Shown here: piece by piece, positions 1 through 8,207 of the stretch | How positions within the stretch are numbered: position 1 is the first letter of the stretch | Layout: every line of letters begins with the position of its first letter | Source: Bacteroidales bacterium | GTDB lineage: Bacteria; Bacteroidota; Bacteroidia; Bacteroidales; Marinilabiliaceae | DNA length: 42,141 nucleotides | Reading direction: 5' to 3' | Assembly: GCA_900766825.1 (NCBI GenBank) | Contig: CAAFWU010000075.1 | Span: 1 to 42,141, forward strand | Notes under the pieces: model-generated | Database searches by the model: none | What the model was told of the DNA's origin: nothing | Seen by the model: the letters and a program-made list of their open reading frames with translations, nothing else | Made by a program: the position numbers and the translations under genes

Positions 1-125
1 GTGTTGGGGAGGGGGCGCGGTCGCGCCCTCTGTTTTTGGGGGGAAGGCAGGATGGGAAGGGGGTGTTGGGGAGGGGGCGCGGTCGCGCCCTCTGTTTTTG
101 GGGGGAAGGCAGGATGGGAAGGGGG
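1..125 (+). repeat. Tandem pair of G-rich REP-like palindromic repeats
   Basis: Two near-identical units repeat with a 62-nt period. Each carries the 18-nt core GGGGGCGCGGTCGCGCCC, at 11-28 and 73-90. Within it GGGCGCG pairs with CGCGCCC around a GT centre (13-28 and 75-90). Each core is followed by TCTGTTTTTGGGGGG and a G-rich tail. The same core recurs at 38499-38516, three times in 39804-39975 and twice near 42022-42106, always in this direction. The pair lies beyond the glnS terminator, so it is extragenic here. Open frames running through it are low-complexity products of the G tracts and are not called as genes. The array may continue beyond the window. Confidence 0.85.
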
Positions 126-144
126 GGGGTGGGGAGGGGACAAA

Positions 145-182
145 AAAAAGAAATCCGGTGGTTTAGCATCGGATTTCTTTTT
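145..182 (-). terminator. Intrinsic terminator of glnS
   Basis: A 13-bp perfect stem (145-157 with 170-182) and a 12-nt loop. Read on the minus strand it begins a few bases after the glnS stop codon and ends in a run of T, the usual form of a Rho-independent terminator. Confidence 0.85.
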
Positions 183-188
183 GAGGGG

Positions 189-1940
189 TTATTTGGCTTT
201 GGACCAGCTGTCTTTTAGACCTACTGTTTTGTTGAAGATGGGGTGAGGGGAGGTCGCGGTGTCGGGGTCGACGTTGAAGTAGCCTATGCGTTGGAACTGT
301 AGGTAGGTTAGGGGCTTTTGCTGTGCCGCAAATTCCTCGACGTAGCAGTTGGTTATTATATGGAGCGAATCGGGGTTAATGATTTGCTTCATGGCTTCGA
401 CGGGTTCGCATTTTTGCTGGTCGATGATGGCAGCCATTTCATCGCGTGGGTTGGCAACTTTCCAGAGTCTGTCGTAGAGGCGAACTTCGGCTTTAACACA
501 ATGGTCGGCGCTAACCCAGTGGAGGGTGCCTTTGACTTTGCGATCGGATCCTGGGAGTCCGCTGCGGCTTTGGGGGTCGTATTCGCAGAAGATCTCGGTT
601 ATGTTGCCATCGGCATCTTTTTGGCAGCCAGTGCATTTGACGATGTAGGCGTTTTTGAGACGGACCTCGCCACCAGGTGTCATTCGGAAGAATTTTTTGG
701 GGGCGTTTTCCATGAAGTCGTCGCGTTCCATCCAGAGGGTTCGGCTGAAGGCGATTGGGTGGTTACCTTCTTCTGGTGCCTCGGGATTGTTTTGGGCCTC
801 CATCATTTCAACTTGTCCGTCGGGGTAGTTGGTGATGGTTAGTTTGACGGGGTTAAGGACAGCTGAGACTCGTGTAGAGCGTTTGTTGAGGTCGTCGCGA
901 ACGGAGCTTTCGAGGAGTTCGAATTCGTTGAGGGCATCGAAGGTTGTGTAGCCGATGCGATCGATGAAGTTGAGGATGGATTCGGGGCTGTATCCACGGC
1001 GACGGAAGGCGCAGATGGTTGGCATGCGAGGGTCGTCCCACCCTGATACGAGACCATTTTTGACGAGCGCAAGGAGATTGCGCTTGCTCATGAGCGTATA
1101 GCTTAGGTTGAGTTTGTTGAACTCGGTCTGACGGGGTCGGTTGTCGTTGAGATCTTCGCCTTTGGTTTGTTTAAGCCAATCGACAAAGAGGTCGTAGAGG
1201 GGACGGTGGACGACGAACTCGAGTGTGCAGAGAGAGTGTGTGACGCCTTCGAAGTAGTCGCTCTGTCCATGGGCGAAGTCGTACATTGGGTAGGCATTCC
1301 AGCGGTTGCCTGTGCGGATATGTGGGACGTTGAGGACGCGGTAGATGATGGGGTCGCGGAAGTGCATATTGGGGTTGGCCATGTCAATTTTGGCACGGAG
1401 GACCATTTTGCCTGGTTCCATGTTTCCGCTGTTCATGTCGTTGAAGAGCTTGAGGCTTTCTTCGATGGGTCGGTTGCGATAAGGGCTCTCGACACCAGGC
1501 TGGGTTGGTGTGCCTTTTTGTTCGGCTATTTGCTCGGCAGTTTGCTCGTCAACATAGGCGCGACCTTGTTTAATAAGGTCTATGGCGAAGTCCCAGAGTT
1601 GCTGGAAATAGTCGGAGGCGTAGAAGATGTTGCCCCATTTAAAACCGAGCCACTCGATGTCTTGCTTTATGGACTCGATGTACTCATGGCCCTCCTTGAC
1701 AGGGTTAGTGTCGTCGAAACGGAGATTACAGACACCGCCGTATCGTTGGGCGATGCCGAAGTCGAGAGCTATGGCTTTGGCGTGACCGATGTGAAGGTAG
1801 CCATTGGGTTCGGGCGGGAAACGAGTTTGGACGCGTCGACCATTTTTGCCGTTGCGAAGATCTTCCTCGACCTTCTGTATGATGAAGTTGCCCTGAGTTT
1901 CGGAACGCTCCTCGGGGTTAGCGATATTGTTAGTCTCCAT
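189..1940 (-). CDS. glnS: Glutaminyl-tRNA synthetase
   Basis: Cytoplasmic class I aminoacyl-tRNA synthetase that charges tRNA-Gln with glutamine. The 583-residue product has the Rossmann catalytic core with the HIGH motif at residues 50-53 (PEPNGYLHIGH) and the second signature MSKRN at 284-288. The two-part anticodon-binding beta-barrel region fills roughly 340-570. Length is slightly above the E. coli enzyme (554). The start at 1940 gives a short N-terminal extension before the conserved FPPEPNG segment. A TATCTTTG promoter element lies about 25 nt upstream and a strong terminator follows directly, so it is probably transcribed alone. Assignment to GlnRS rather than GluRS rests on the PPEPNGYLH form of the first motif and the beta-barrel C-terminus. 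Confidence 0.97.
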   Translation of the reverse strand: METNNIANPEERSETQGNFIIQKVEEDLRNGKNGRRVQTRFPPEPNGYLHIGHAKAIALDFGIAQRYGGVCNLRFDDTNPVKEGHEYIESIKQDIEWLGFKWGNIFYASDYFQQLWDFAIDLIKQGRAYVDEQTAEQIAEQKGTPTQPGVESPYRNRPIEESLKLFNDMNSGNMEPGKMVLRAKIDMANPNMHFRDPIIYRVLNVPHIRTGNRWNAYPMYDFAHGQSDYFEGVTHSLCTLEFVVHRPLYDLFVDWLKQTKGEDLNDNRPRQTEFNKLNLSYTLMSKRNLLALVKNGLVSGWDDPRMPTICAFRRRGYSPESILNFIDRIGYTTFDALNEFELLESSVRDDLNKRSTRVSAVLNPVKLTITNYPDGQVEMMEAQNNPEAPEEGNHPIAFSRTLWMERDDFMENAPKKFFRMTPGGEVRLKNAYIVKCTGCQKDADGNITEIFCEYDPQSRSGLPGSDRKVKGTLHWVSADHCVKAEVRLYDRLWKVANPRDEMAAIIDQQKCEPVEAMKQIINPDSLHIITNCYVEEFAAQQKPLTYLQFQRIGYFNVDPDTATSPHPIFNKTVGLKDSWSKAK

Positions 1941-1965
1941 AGGTTAGAATGATAAAATCGAGTAA

Positions 1966-1973
1966 CAAAGATA
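1966..1973 (-). promoter_or_regulatory. Candidate -7 promoter element for glnS
   Basis: On the minus strand this reads TATCTTTG, matching the Bacteroidota -7 consensus TAnnTTTG. It sits 25 nt before the glnS ATG. A weak TTG-type -33 candidate lies near 1997-2000, at a spacing a few bases longer than usual. The same octamer sits about 20 nt before dxs in this window, which supports it. Confidence 0.5.
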
Positions 1974-2082
1974 GGGAGAAAGGTCAGAATTGATAACAAT
2001 TGACAGTTGTAAAGTTACAAAAGCAAACTGTAGAATATATCAGATGGAAGTATAATAAAAGTGGGTAAGAGCGAAGAAAACG

Positions 2083-2688
2083 TTAAAAAAGACGTCCCTT
2101 GGGTTGATTGCCTATGGGTTTGGAGAGCAAAAGACGGATTGCAGGAACGACATAGTCCCTCACGGTTTGCTCGGAGGCGAAGTGTCGGCCAGGGATGAAC
2201 TGTCGGTGTGAATAATGGTTCAAGAACCAATGTGAAGAGAGGCGGGTGAGGAAATCGTAGCGAGCGAAGAGTCCTATTGTAAGTTCATCTTCGGCTGTCG
2301 AAAGTCCGTCGTACTGAGTCTTTTGCAGTTTTTTATAATCGCGGGCGATGCGCAGGTCGACGTGCCAAGTTTGAATGCCATCGAGTCTTTGGTGCTTGTA
2401 CTTATGGGTTCCGATAAGGGGATAGAAATAGGTGACCCCAAGGCTTGGATTGAGCAAAATCTTTCTGTAGCCCCTATATTTTTGAGCCATGAATCCGCCA
2501 AGAGAATGGCCGACAATGATGTCGATTGGGTGCTGAGCCAGAATTTTGTCGATTTGCGGGAATGCAATTTTGGGGTCGATGGAGAGGTCGGGGACTATGA
2601 CGTTGGCCTCTGGCATGTGCTTGCGGATGCTGGCTGCGGTGGAGGATTCATGGCTTGAGGCCATGCCATGGAGATAAAGGATGTTCAT
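2083..2688 (-). CDS. YqiA-like alpha/beta-hydrolase esterase
   Basis: A 201-residue single-domain alpha/beta hydrolase resembling the YqiA/UPF0227 esterases. The N-terminus has the strand and oxyanion segment ILYLHGMASS. The nucleophile elbow is GHSLGG (Ser62), and a late His (GRHF, about 169) and Asp (YDFL, about 145) are in place for a triad. No signal peptide is visible, so it is likely cytoplasmic. It begins 18 nt after the folA stop, which points to co-transcription with folA. The physiological substrate is unknown; members of this family hydrolyse short acyl esters in vitro. I am confident of the fold and less so of the exact subfamily. Confidence 0.8.
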   Translation of the reverse strand: MNILYLHGMASSHESSTAASIRKHMPEANVIVPDLSIDPKIAFPQIDKILAQHPIDIIVGHSLGGFMAQKYRGYRKILLNPSLGVTYFYPLIGTHKYKHQRLDGIQTWHVDLRIARDYKKLQKTQYDGLSTAEDELTIGLFARYDFLTRLSSHWFLNHYSHRQFIPGRHFASEQTVRDYVVPAIRLLLSKPIGNQPKGRLF

Positions 2689-2706
2689 GTGAAGGGAGAT
2701 TAAGCC

Positions 2707-3198
2707 TTAGTCTTTGGCGAAGGTAACGAACCTGAAATTTAGACTGGACTTGGGGTCGGTGAAAGTATCAGAAGTCTCGACTTGGTGCCATCCGTTGAGG
2801 GGTGGAAAAAATGTATCGGCTTGAGGGAAGGCGTGGTCTATGAGGGTAAGTTTAAGAAGGGAGGCGTAGGGCATAAAGGCACGATAGATTTGTTCGCCTC
2901 CGATGATGCAGACCTCGGGATCGGAGTCTGTGAGTTGTAGAGCCTCGGGGACGGAGTGTGCGACCTCGACTTGTGGGAGGGCGAAAGAGGTGTCGCGGGT
3001 GAGGACGATGTTGCGTCGGTTTGGGAGATGACCGTGGGGGAGAGCTTGATTGGTACGTCGGCCCATGATGACTGTTTTTCCCTGAGTGAGAGCTTTGAAA
3101 TGACGGAGGTCATCGGAAATATAGACCAATTGGTCGCCTTGAAATCCGATGGCGAGGTTGCGATCGATGGCGGCTACGAGGGTTATATTGGATGGCAT
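2707..3198 (-). CDS. folA: Dihydrofolate reductase
   Basis: Reduces dihydrofolate to tetrahydrofolate with NADPH. The 163 residues are typical of chromosomal DHFR. Visible signatures are LVAAIDRNLAIGF at the N-terminus, the substrate-binding acid in SDDLRHFK, the NADPH-binding MGRRT, the PNRRNIVLTR strand and the IIGGEQIYRAF cofactor motif. One oddity is that the usual L-P-x-D-L segment ahead of the active-site acid reads I-S-D-D-L, so the proline is a serine. It lies between the helicase gene and the esterase gene on the same strand. A hairpin terminator separates it from the helicase, so it may have its own promoter or rely on read-through. Confidence 0.95.
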   Translation of the reverse strand: MPSNITLVAAIDRNLAIGFQGDQLVYISDDLRHFKALTQGKTVIMGRRTNQALPHGHLPNRRNIVLTRDTSFALPQVEVAHSVPEALQLTDSDPEVCIIGGEQIYRAFMPYASLLKLTLIDHAFPQADTFFPPLNGWHQVETSDTFTDPKSSLNFRFVTFAKD

Positions 3199-3222
3199 AA
3201 GAGGGGTGTGGGTTTAAAAAGA

Positions 3223-3259
3223 ACCACCGCGGCCTTCGAGATCGGGGGCTTGCGGTGGT
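3223..3259 (-). terminator. Terminator between helicase gene and folA
   Basis: ACCACCGC (3223-3230) pairs with GCGGTGGT (3252-3259). On the minus strand the hairpin is followed directly by TCTTTTT. It lies in the 88-nt gap after the helicase stop codon. Confidence 0.7.
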
Positions 3260-3286
3260 GCGATGAATTAATTGATAGATAGGGGA

Positions 3287-5122
3287 TTACTTTTGTTTAC
3301 CGCCACGGTCACGATGACGGCGGTCGGCACGGTTGGCGCGTGGGTTTGGAGAGTAGTCGTTGCGGAAGTCGCGACCATCTCGTCGGTCGTCGCGGCGGCT
3401 GCGTGCGCCACCGAATGAGCCACGACCACCGAATTTGCCACGACCGCCATGGCCTCCTCTGCCACCGAAGTCGCTTTGGCGTTCACCACCCTCGGCATCG
3501 TCTCGTCGGGGTTCGGCACGTTCGCAAATGAGGCGATAGCCGTTGACGACACGACCGTTGAGGGATGCTACGATTTGGTCGGCATAGGTGGAGTCTACGT
3601 CGACGAAGGAGAAGTTTCGCATAATGTCGATGTGGCCAATGTTGATTTTGTTTGGCACATCGCGCATAAAGTTGTTGATGAGTCCGATGATGTCGCCAGG
3701 GCGAATGGCGTCCATACGTCCGACGTTGATGAAGAGGCGTGCCATGTTTTCGTCGGCGAGTCTGCCGAGTTTTTGTCGGCCTTCGGCATCGTCGGGAAGG
3801 TTGAGGTCGTTGGCTGCCTGATAGTATTTGTTGACGGTTTCGAACTCGGCTGAGATGAATTTGGCGATAACCTCTTCTTTGGTAAACTCGGCGAGTTTCT
3901 CGATGGCCTCGGGGATGAACTTGGCTACAGAGCTTTCCTCCTCAACTTGCTGGTCGGCAATGCCTTGAACGAAGTGTTGTATTTTGATTTGGCAAATTTC
4001 GTCGGCGTTGGGAACCATTTTGCGCACGAACTTTTTGCCAGAGATCTTTTCGATCTGTTTGATGCGCTGGAGTTCTTTTTTGCAGATTATGGCCACGCTG
4101 ATGCCTTCTTTGCCCGCACGACCAGTGCGGCCCGAGCGGTGGATATAGACCTCGGTATCGTCTGGGAGGTTGTAATTGATGACATGGGTGAGGTCATGGA
4201 CATCGATGCCACGAGCAGCCACATCGGTTGCTACGAGGATTTGGAGGTGCCTCATCTTGAATCGCTGCATGACCATATCGCGCTGAGCCTGAGAGAGATC
4301 GCCATGTAGAGCGTCGGCATTATAGCCATCGGCAATGAGTTTTTCGGCAACATCTTTGGTTTCCTCGCGAGTGCGGCAGAACACGATGCCGTAGATGTCG
4401 GGGACCATGTCTACGATGCGCTTGAGTGCCAGATATCGGTCGGAAGGACGGACGAGGTAGTAGTTATGTTCAACGGTGTCGGCTCCTTGGTTTGTTTTAC
4501 CGATTTTGATTTCGAGGGGCTCCTTCATGTAGTTGTGCGCAACCTTTGCGATGAATGGGGGCATGGTTGCGGAGAAGAGTAGAGTTTGGCGCTCTTCTGG
4601 TGTTGAAGAGAGGATTGTTTCGAGATCGTCTTTGAAGCCCATGTCTAACATCTCGTCGGCTTCGTCGAGAACGAGCCAACGTATTTGGTCGATGCGGAGT
4701 GCACCACGTTCGATGAGGTCGATGACTCGACCAGGTGTTCCAACGACAATCTGAGGTTTATCGCGGAGTTGCTTGATTTGTCGGCGGATGTCGGAGCCGC
4801 CGTAGACGGGTACGATGTCGACTGCGGGTTTATACTTGGCGAAGTTGACTAAGTCCTTGGCAATCTGGAGGCAGAGTTCGCGGGTTGGGCTTAGGATCAT
4901 GGCCTGAACATAGTCCAGACTTGGGTCTATCATCTGAACTATGGGGAGACCGAAGGCACCAGTTTTGCCAGTGCCAGTTTGGGCGAGGGAGACGATGTCC
5001 TTGCCACAGTTGAGGATTTCTGGGATGCTTTTTTCTTGAACGGGAGTGGGCTCGACGAAACCGAGTTCACCGATGGCTTGGAGCATTTGCTCGTCCAAAC
5101 CAGTCTCTTGGAATGTTGCCAT
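3287..5122 (-). CDS. deaD: DEAD-box ATP-dependent RNA helicase (DeaD/CsdA type)
   Basis: A 611-residue RNA helicase likely acting in ribosome assembly and RNA turnover. The order is a Q motif (FVEPTPVQ), Walker A AQTGTGKT (47-54), PTREL, TPGR, DEAD (153-156), SAT (184-186), then the second RecA domain with ATDVAARGID and HRSGRTGRAG. A DbpA-like RNA-binding domain follows, around residues 470-545. The last ~65 residues are rich in Gly, Arg and Asp (RGG-type tail), typical of Bacteroidota DeaD. It is preceded by an unusually long gene-free stretch that may be a leader. DeaD is preferred over RhlE or DbpA because of length and domain order, but naming within DEAD-box proteins is imprecise. Confidence 0.93.
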   Translation of the reverse strand: MATFQETGLDEQMLQAIGELGFVEPTPVQEKSIPEILNCGKDIVSLAQTGTGKTGAFGLPIVQMIDPSLDYVQAMILSPTRELCLQIAKDLVNFAKYKPAVDIVPVYGGSDIRRQIKQLRDKPQIVVGTPGRVIDLIERGALRIDQIRWLVLDEADEMLDMGFKDDLETILSSTPEERQTLLFSATMPPFIAKVAHNYMKEPLEIKIGKTNQGADTVEHNYYLVRPSDRYLALKRIVDMVPDIYGIVFCRTREETKDVAEKLIADGYNADALHGDLSQAQRDMVMQRFKMRHLQILVATDVAARGIDVHDLTHVINYNLPDDTEVYIHRSGRTGRAGKEGISVAIICKKELQRIKQIEKISGKKFVRKMVPNADEICQIKIQHFVQGIADQQVEEESSVAKFIPEAIEKLAEFTKEEVIAKFISAEFETVNKYYQAANDLNLPDDAEGRQKLGRLADENMARLFINVGRMDAIRPGDIIGLINNFMRDVPNKINIGHIDIMRNFSFVDVDSTYADQIVASLNGRVVNGYRLICERAEPRRDDAEGGERQSDFGGRGGHGGRGKFGGRGSFGGARSRRDDRRDGRDFRNDYSPNPRANRADRRHRDRGGKQK

Positions 5123-5569
5123 TCTTGTTGTGGGATGTGATGTTTGTTAAGGGCGCGGGGCAAAAAAATGAGTCATCGTGAAAGTAGCCATACCTCGCGC
5201 AAAAACTATGGCGGGATGCTCGGGCGAACCGAGCTCACCGGCAAGAAGACCGAGGGCCACAAACATCACCCTTCCCAAAGACCGACCTTTGAATGCGCTG
5301 TTGCTCGAGATTAGCACCGAGGGAGTCGAAGCGCAGAGTTGCAGACGCAGAAGAAACATTAGGAGTTACCAAACGAGTTTCGGGGCTAAGCATAGTGCAC
5401 CGTTGGGCACCAAAGAGTCTGACACGTACCGATGAAGTGCACGTTGCACAAGAGGGTTGTGTGAGATGGCAGAGCCACGACAATGGAGCGTCACGTCAAA
5501 ATACAAAACGGATGATGTGTGGAAAACGACCTTGCCGAAGTCCATGATTGACGGCAACAAAGGTAGCAA
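5123..5569 (-). other. Gene-free region upstream of the helicase gene; possible long leader
   Basis: About 450 nt with no convincing gene. Reading frames on both strands are short, overlapping and composition-poor. A TACCTTTG element on the minus strand (5558-5565) matches the Bacteroidota -7 consensus and would give the helicase mRNA a leader of over 400 nt, although no well-spaced -33 box is seen. The region contains small inverted repeats, for example GTGCA-ACG-TGCAC read on the minus strand. I checked for tRNA, tmRNA and RNase P signatures and saw none. A decayed gene is the alternative. Confidence 0.35.
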
Positions 5570-5629
5570 GTGAAGTTCAAAAAAAGGGATACGATGTCAA
5601 AATCTTCTAAATTATTAACAACTAATCGT

Positions 5630-5637
5630 TATATTTG
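5630..5637 (+). promoter_or_regulatory. Candidate promoter for the antiporter-miaA operon
   Basis: TATATTTG matches the TAnnTTTG -7 consensus and lies in an AT-rich stretch 155 nt before the antiporter ATG. No clear TTTG -33 box is present. The implied leader contains a purine-rich AAGGAG followed by ATG at 5684 and a 26-codon frame, which I do not call as a gene. Confidence 0.45.
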
Positions 5638-5791
5638 TGTTCACGCTCATAAAAAAAAGCAAAACTCAAGGAGACGAAAGGCAATGAGCGAAGACCACAG
5701 AGACTCGAAAAAGATCGCTGGGTCTATGAAGAAAGTGGAGCCGCAAAACGAGGCTCTGAATTAGAGAAGGGAACAACTAAAAATCAAAGAG

Positions 5792-7129
5792 ATGGCACTG
5801 CTCATAATAGCAGCTGGAGTGATATATTTTGTGGGTCACCTACTAACCCACTTTTTCGAGCGCAGCAAGATACCCGACGTCTTGATGCTGATATTGTGCG
5901 GCATTGTTGCGGGTCCTCTGACGGGTCTGATGACGGTGGAGCGCATAGGCTATGCAGGCGAACTTTTCACTCAGATGGCGCTGATAATCATACTCTTCGA
6001 GGGTGGCTTGGGCTTAGAGTTAACTCATTTGCTCAAGTCGGCAAGGCGGAGTGTTCTGCTCTCGAGCAGTTTCTTTGCCATATCGGCCTTGGCAGTGGCC
6101 TTGATTATGCACTTTGGGTTCGACTATTCGCCTATGGCATCGGCTGTTACGGGCTTCATATGCGGTGGCACATCGTCGGCAGTGGTTATACCTTTGCTTG
6201 GCATGATTAGGGTGAGCAAAGGGGCGGGCACAATGCTGATTATAGAGTCGGCACTGACGGATGTGCTGTGTATTGTATTCACGCTGGGTGTGCTGCAAAG
6301 CATTGACAGTGGGGAGTTTAGATTTGGCAATATTGTTGGCTCTCTGGTAAGTTCACTTGTTGTGGCCTCAATTATTGGCGTGATATGCGGATTGGTTTGG
6401 TTGCGATGCATCAACTGGGTACGCTCGTTTAGCAACACACAGTTCGCCACATGTTTCTTCATGTTCATTGTATACGGCATGGCGGAGGTGATGCACTTTA
6501 GCGGAGCCATTGCAGCACTAGCATTTGGCATAGTGTTGGGCAATGCTGACGTGGTGAGCCGCAACATGCGTAGGATATTTGGGGACAGCATGCCAGTGGG
6601 CGTAATCTCAGATGCTGAGAAGAAGCTATATCGTGAACTCGTCTTCTTGGTCAAGATATTTTTCTTCTTGTATTTGGGCATCAGCATACCCTTCGAGAGT
6701 CACAACATAATTGTGGTGGCCGTTACAATTGTTATCGTTCTATTCATACTACGCCCGTTTGCGGCTCGATTTCTTACAGGTCGGACGAGTAGGCACGACC
6801 GAGCCATCATTGCCGTTATGCTTCCAAAGGGACTTGCGGCAGCGGTATTGGCGGGCCTGCCAGCACAATATGGCATGGTGGAGGGCCCTTATATTCAGGC
6901 CATTACATATCACGTTGTTCTCTCAAGTATCATTTTGACATCTGTGCTTATACCTCTGATAGAAAAGACATCGTTTGGTCAATATTATGAGATGATGTGC
7001 GGAGGCGGTCACGAGACATCGGATCCACCTATATCGCGACAGAGCGACCCAGACCCAACGTTGACCTCCAACGAAGAGAGAGATAGAGCCGCCCAGCAAC
7101 AACAACCCCAGACCGATGGAAACGAATAA
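5792..7129 (+). CDS. Cation/proton antiporter (CPA1/NhaP-like)
   Basis: A 445-residue integral inner-membrane protein of the monovalent cation:proton antiporter family, exchanging Na+ or K+ for protons to control pH and salt. About 12 hydrophobic segments fill residues 1-400. Family-like features are ILFEGGLGL around 67-75, the glycine-rich GFICGGTSSAVVIP (121-134) and ESALTDV (152-158) at the position of the ion-binding acids. The usual Asn-Asp pair there reads Thr-Asp. The last ~40 residues are hydrophilic, rich in Gln, Asp and Pro, and probably cytoplasmic. The gene overlaps miaA by 14 nt, indicating translational coupling. Ion specificity cannot be read from sequence. Confidence 0.88.
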   Translation: MALLIIAAGVIYFVGHLLTHFFERSKIPDVLMLILCGIVAGPLTGLMTVERIGYAGELFTQMALIIILFEGGLGLELTHLLKSARRSVLLSSSFFAISALAVALIMHFGFDYSPMASAVTGFICGGTSSAVVIPLLGMIRVSKGAGTMLIIESALTDVLCIVFTLGVLQSIDSGEFRFGNIVGSLVSSLVVASIIGVICGLVWLRCINWVRSFSNTQFATCFFMFIVYGMAEVMHFSGAIAALAFGIVLGNADVVSRNMRRIFGDSMPVGVISDAEKKLYRELVFLVKIFFFLYLGISIPFESHNIIVVAVTIVIVLFILRPFAARFLTGRTSRHDRAIIAVMLPKGLAAAVLAGLPAQYGMVEGPYIQAITYHVVLSSIILTSVLIPLIEKTSFGQYYEMMCGGGHETSDPPISRQSDPDPTLTSNEERDRAAQQQQPQTDGNE

Positions 7130-8048
7130 GCGAAGGCTGACTGTCATAGTAGGCCCCACAGCATGTGGCAAAACAGAATTGGCGGCTCATTTGGCAGCCG
7201 CAACTAACGGCGAGATACTGAGTGCCGACTCGCGACAGGTCTATCGAGGCATGGACATTGGCACAGGTAAAGATCTGGCCGACTATGTTGTGGATGGAAA
7301 ACAAATTCCATATCACCTAATAGACATTGCAGATCCTGGGGAAAAATACAACGTCTACCGTTTTCAAACAGACTTTGCAGAGGCATACGAAGACGTCATT
7401 TCGCGAGCCAAACACCCCATAATGTGCGGAGGTTCAGGTCTATACGCCGAGGCTGTGTTAAAGAACTACAGTTTACTTAGCGTGCCCCCCAACCCCAGCC
7501 TACGACAAGAGCTGGAGAGTATGAGCGAGGAACAATTGGCCGATAGGCTCAGCTCGCTCCAGCAGCTTCATAACGTGACGGACCTCGACAACAAGCGCCG
7601 AACGATACGAGCCATAGAGATTGCCGAGTACCTCAAGGAGCATGCCGAGGAGACGGGTCCCACTGAGGGCATAGAGGCCACAGTGATTGGCATAAGCGTG
7701 CCGCGCGATGTAAGGCGCGAACGCATAACCCGCCGCCTACGCACCCGCCTACGCGAGGGTCTGATTGAGGAGATACAGAGTTTGCTGGATAAGGGCATTG
7801 CGGTAGAAGACCTCATATATTATGGTCTGGAGTATAAGTATGTGACGATGCACTGCATAGGTGAGTTGACCTATGAGGAGATGTTCACCCAATTGGAAAT
7901 AGCGATCCATCAGTTTGCCAAACGTCAGATGACATGGTTCCGAGGTATGGAACGTCGTGGCACCATGATACATTGGATTGATGGGATGAAACCAATGGAG
8001 GAGAAGATTGCCGAGATAGTAAAAATTATTGGGGGCAAGGGCTCATAA
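7116..8048 (+). CDS. miaA: tRNA dimethylallyltransferase
   Basis: Transfers a dimethylallyl group to N6 of A37 in tRNAs that read UNN codons. The 310 residues are the usual length. The P-loop is GPTACGKT (13-20), followed by the diagnostic SADSRQVYRGMDIGTGK segment (37-53) that contacts substrate. GGSGLYAEAV follows near residue 109, and the late segment FAKRQMTWFRG is characteristic of MiaA. It starts inside the last codons of the antiporter gene. Its isoprenoid donor, dimethylallyl diphosphate, comes from the pathway that begins with Dxs, also encoded in this window. Confidence 0.96.
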   Translation: METNKRRLTVIVGPTACGKTELAAHLAAATNGEILSADSRQVYRGMDIGTGKDLADYVVDGKQIPYHLIDIADPGEKYNVYRFQTDFAEAYEDVISRAKHPIMCGGSGLYAEAVLKNYSLLSVPPNPSLRQELESMSEEQLADRLSSLQQLHNVTDLDNKRRTIRAIEIAEYLKEHAEETGPTEGIEATVIGISVPRDVRRERITRRLRTRLREGLIEEIQSLLDKGIAVEDLIYYGLEYKYVTMHCIGELTYEEMFTQLEIAIHQFAKRQMTWFRGMERRGTMIHWIDGMKPMEEKIAEIVKIIGGKGS

Positions 8049-8207
8049 GGCTAAAAGTGAGCAAAATTGATGGTATGAGTTAGGAAGCCACAACATTTTT
8101 TTATTTTGCTTTAGCCGTTCATTTAGCTAACTTAGCACTCTAATAGATACATAAGTCAAAAAAATATAGTGTTAGGGCACCACAGCCCAACAGAAGCAAC
8201 GAACAAC

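Noticed and set aside
1..246. Open reading frames running through the G-rich repeats on the plus strand
   Set aside because: The products are simple Gly/Arg/Trp strings created by the repeats, and the longest ends inside glnS on the opposite strand.
5123..5569. RNase P RNA, tmRNA or tRNA in the long gap before the helicase gene
   Set aside because: The conserved sequence blocks of these RNAs were not seen on either strand.
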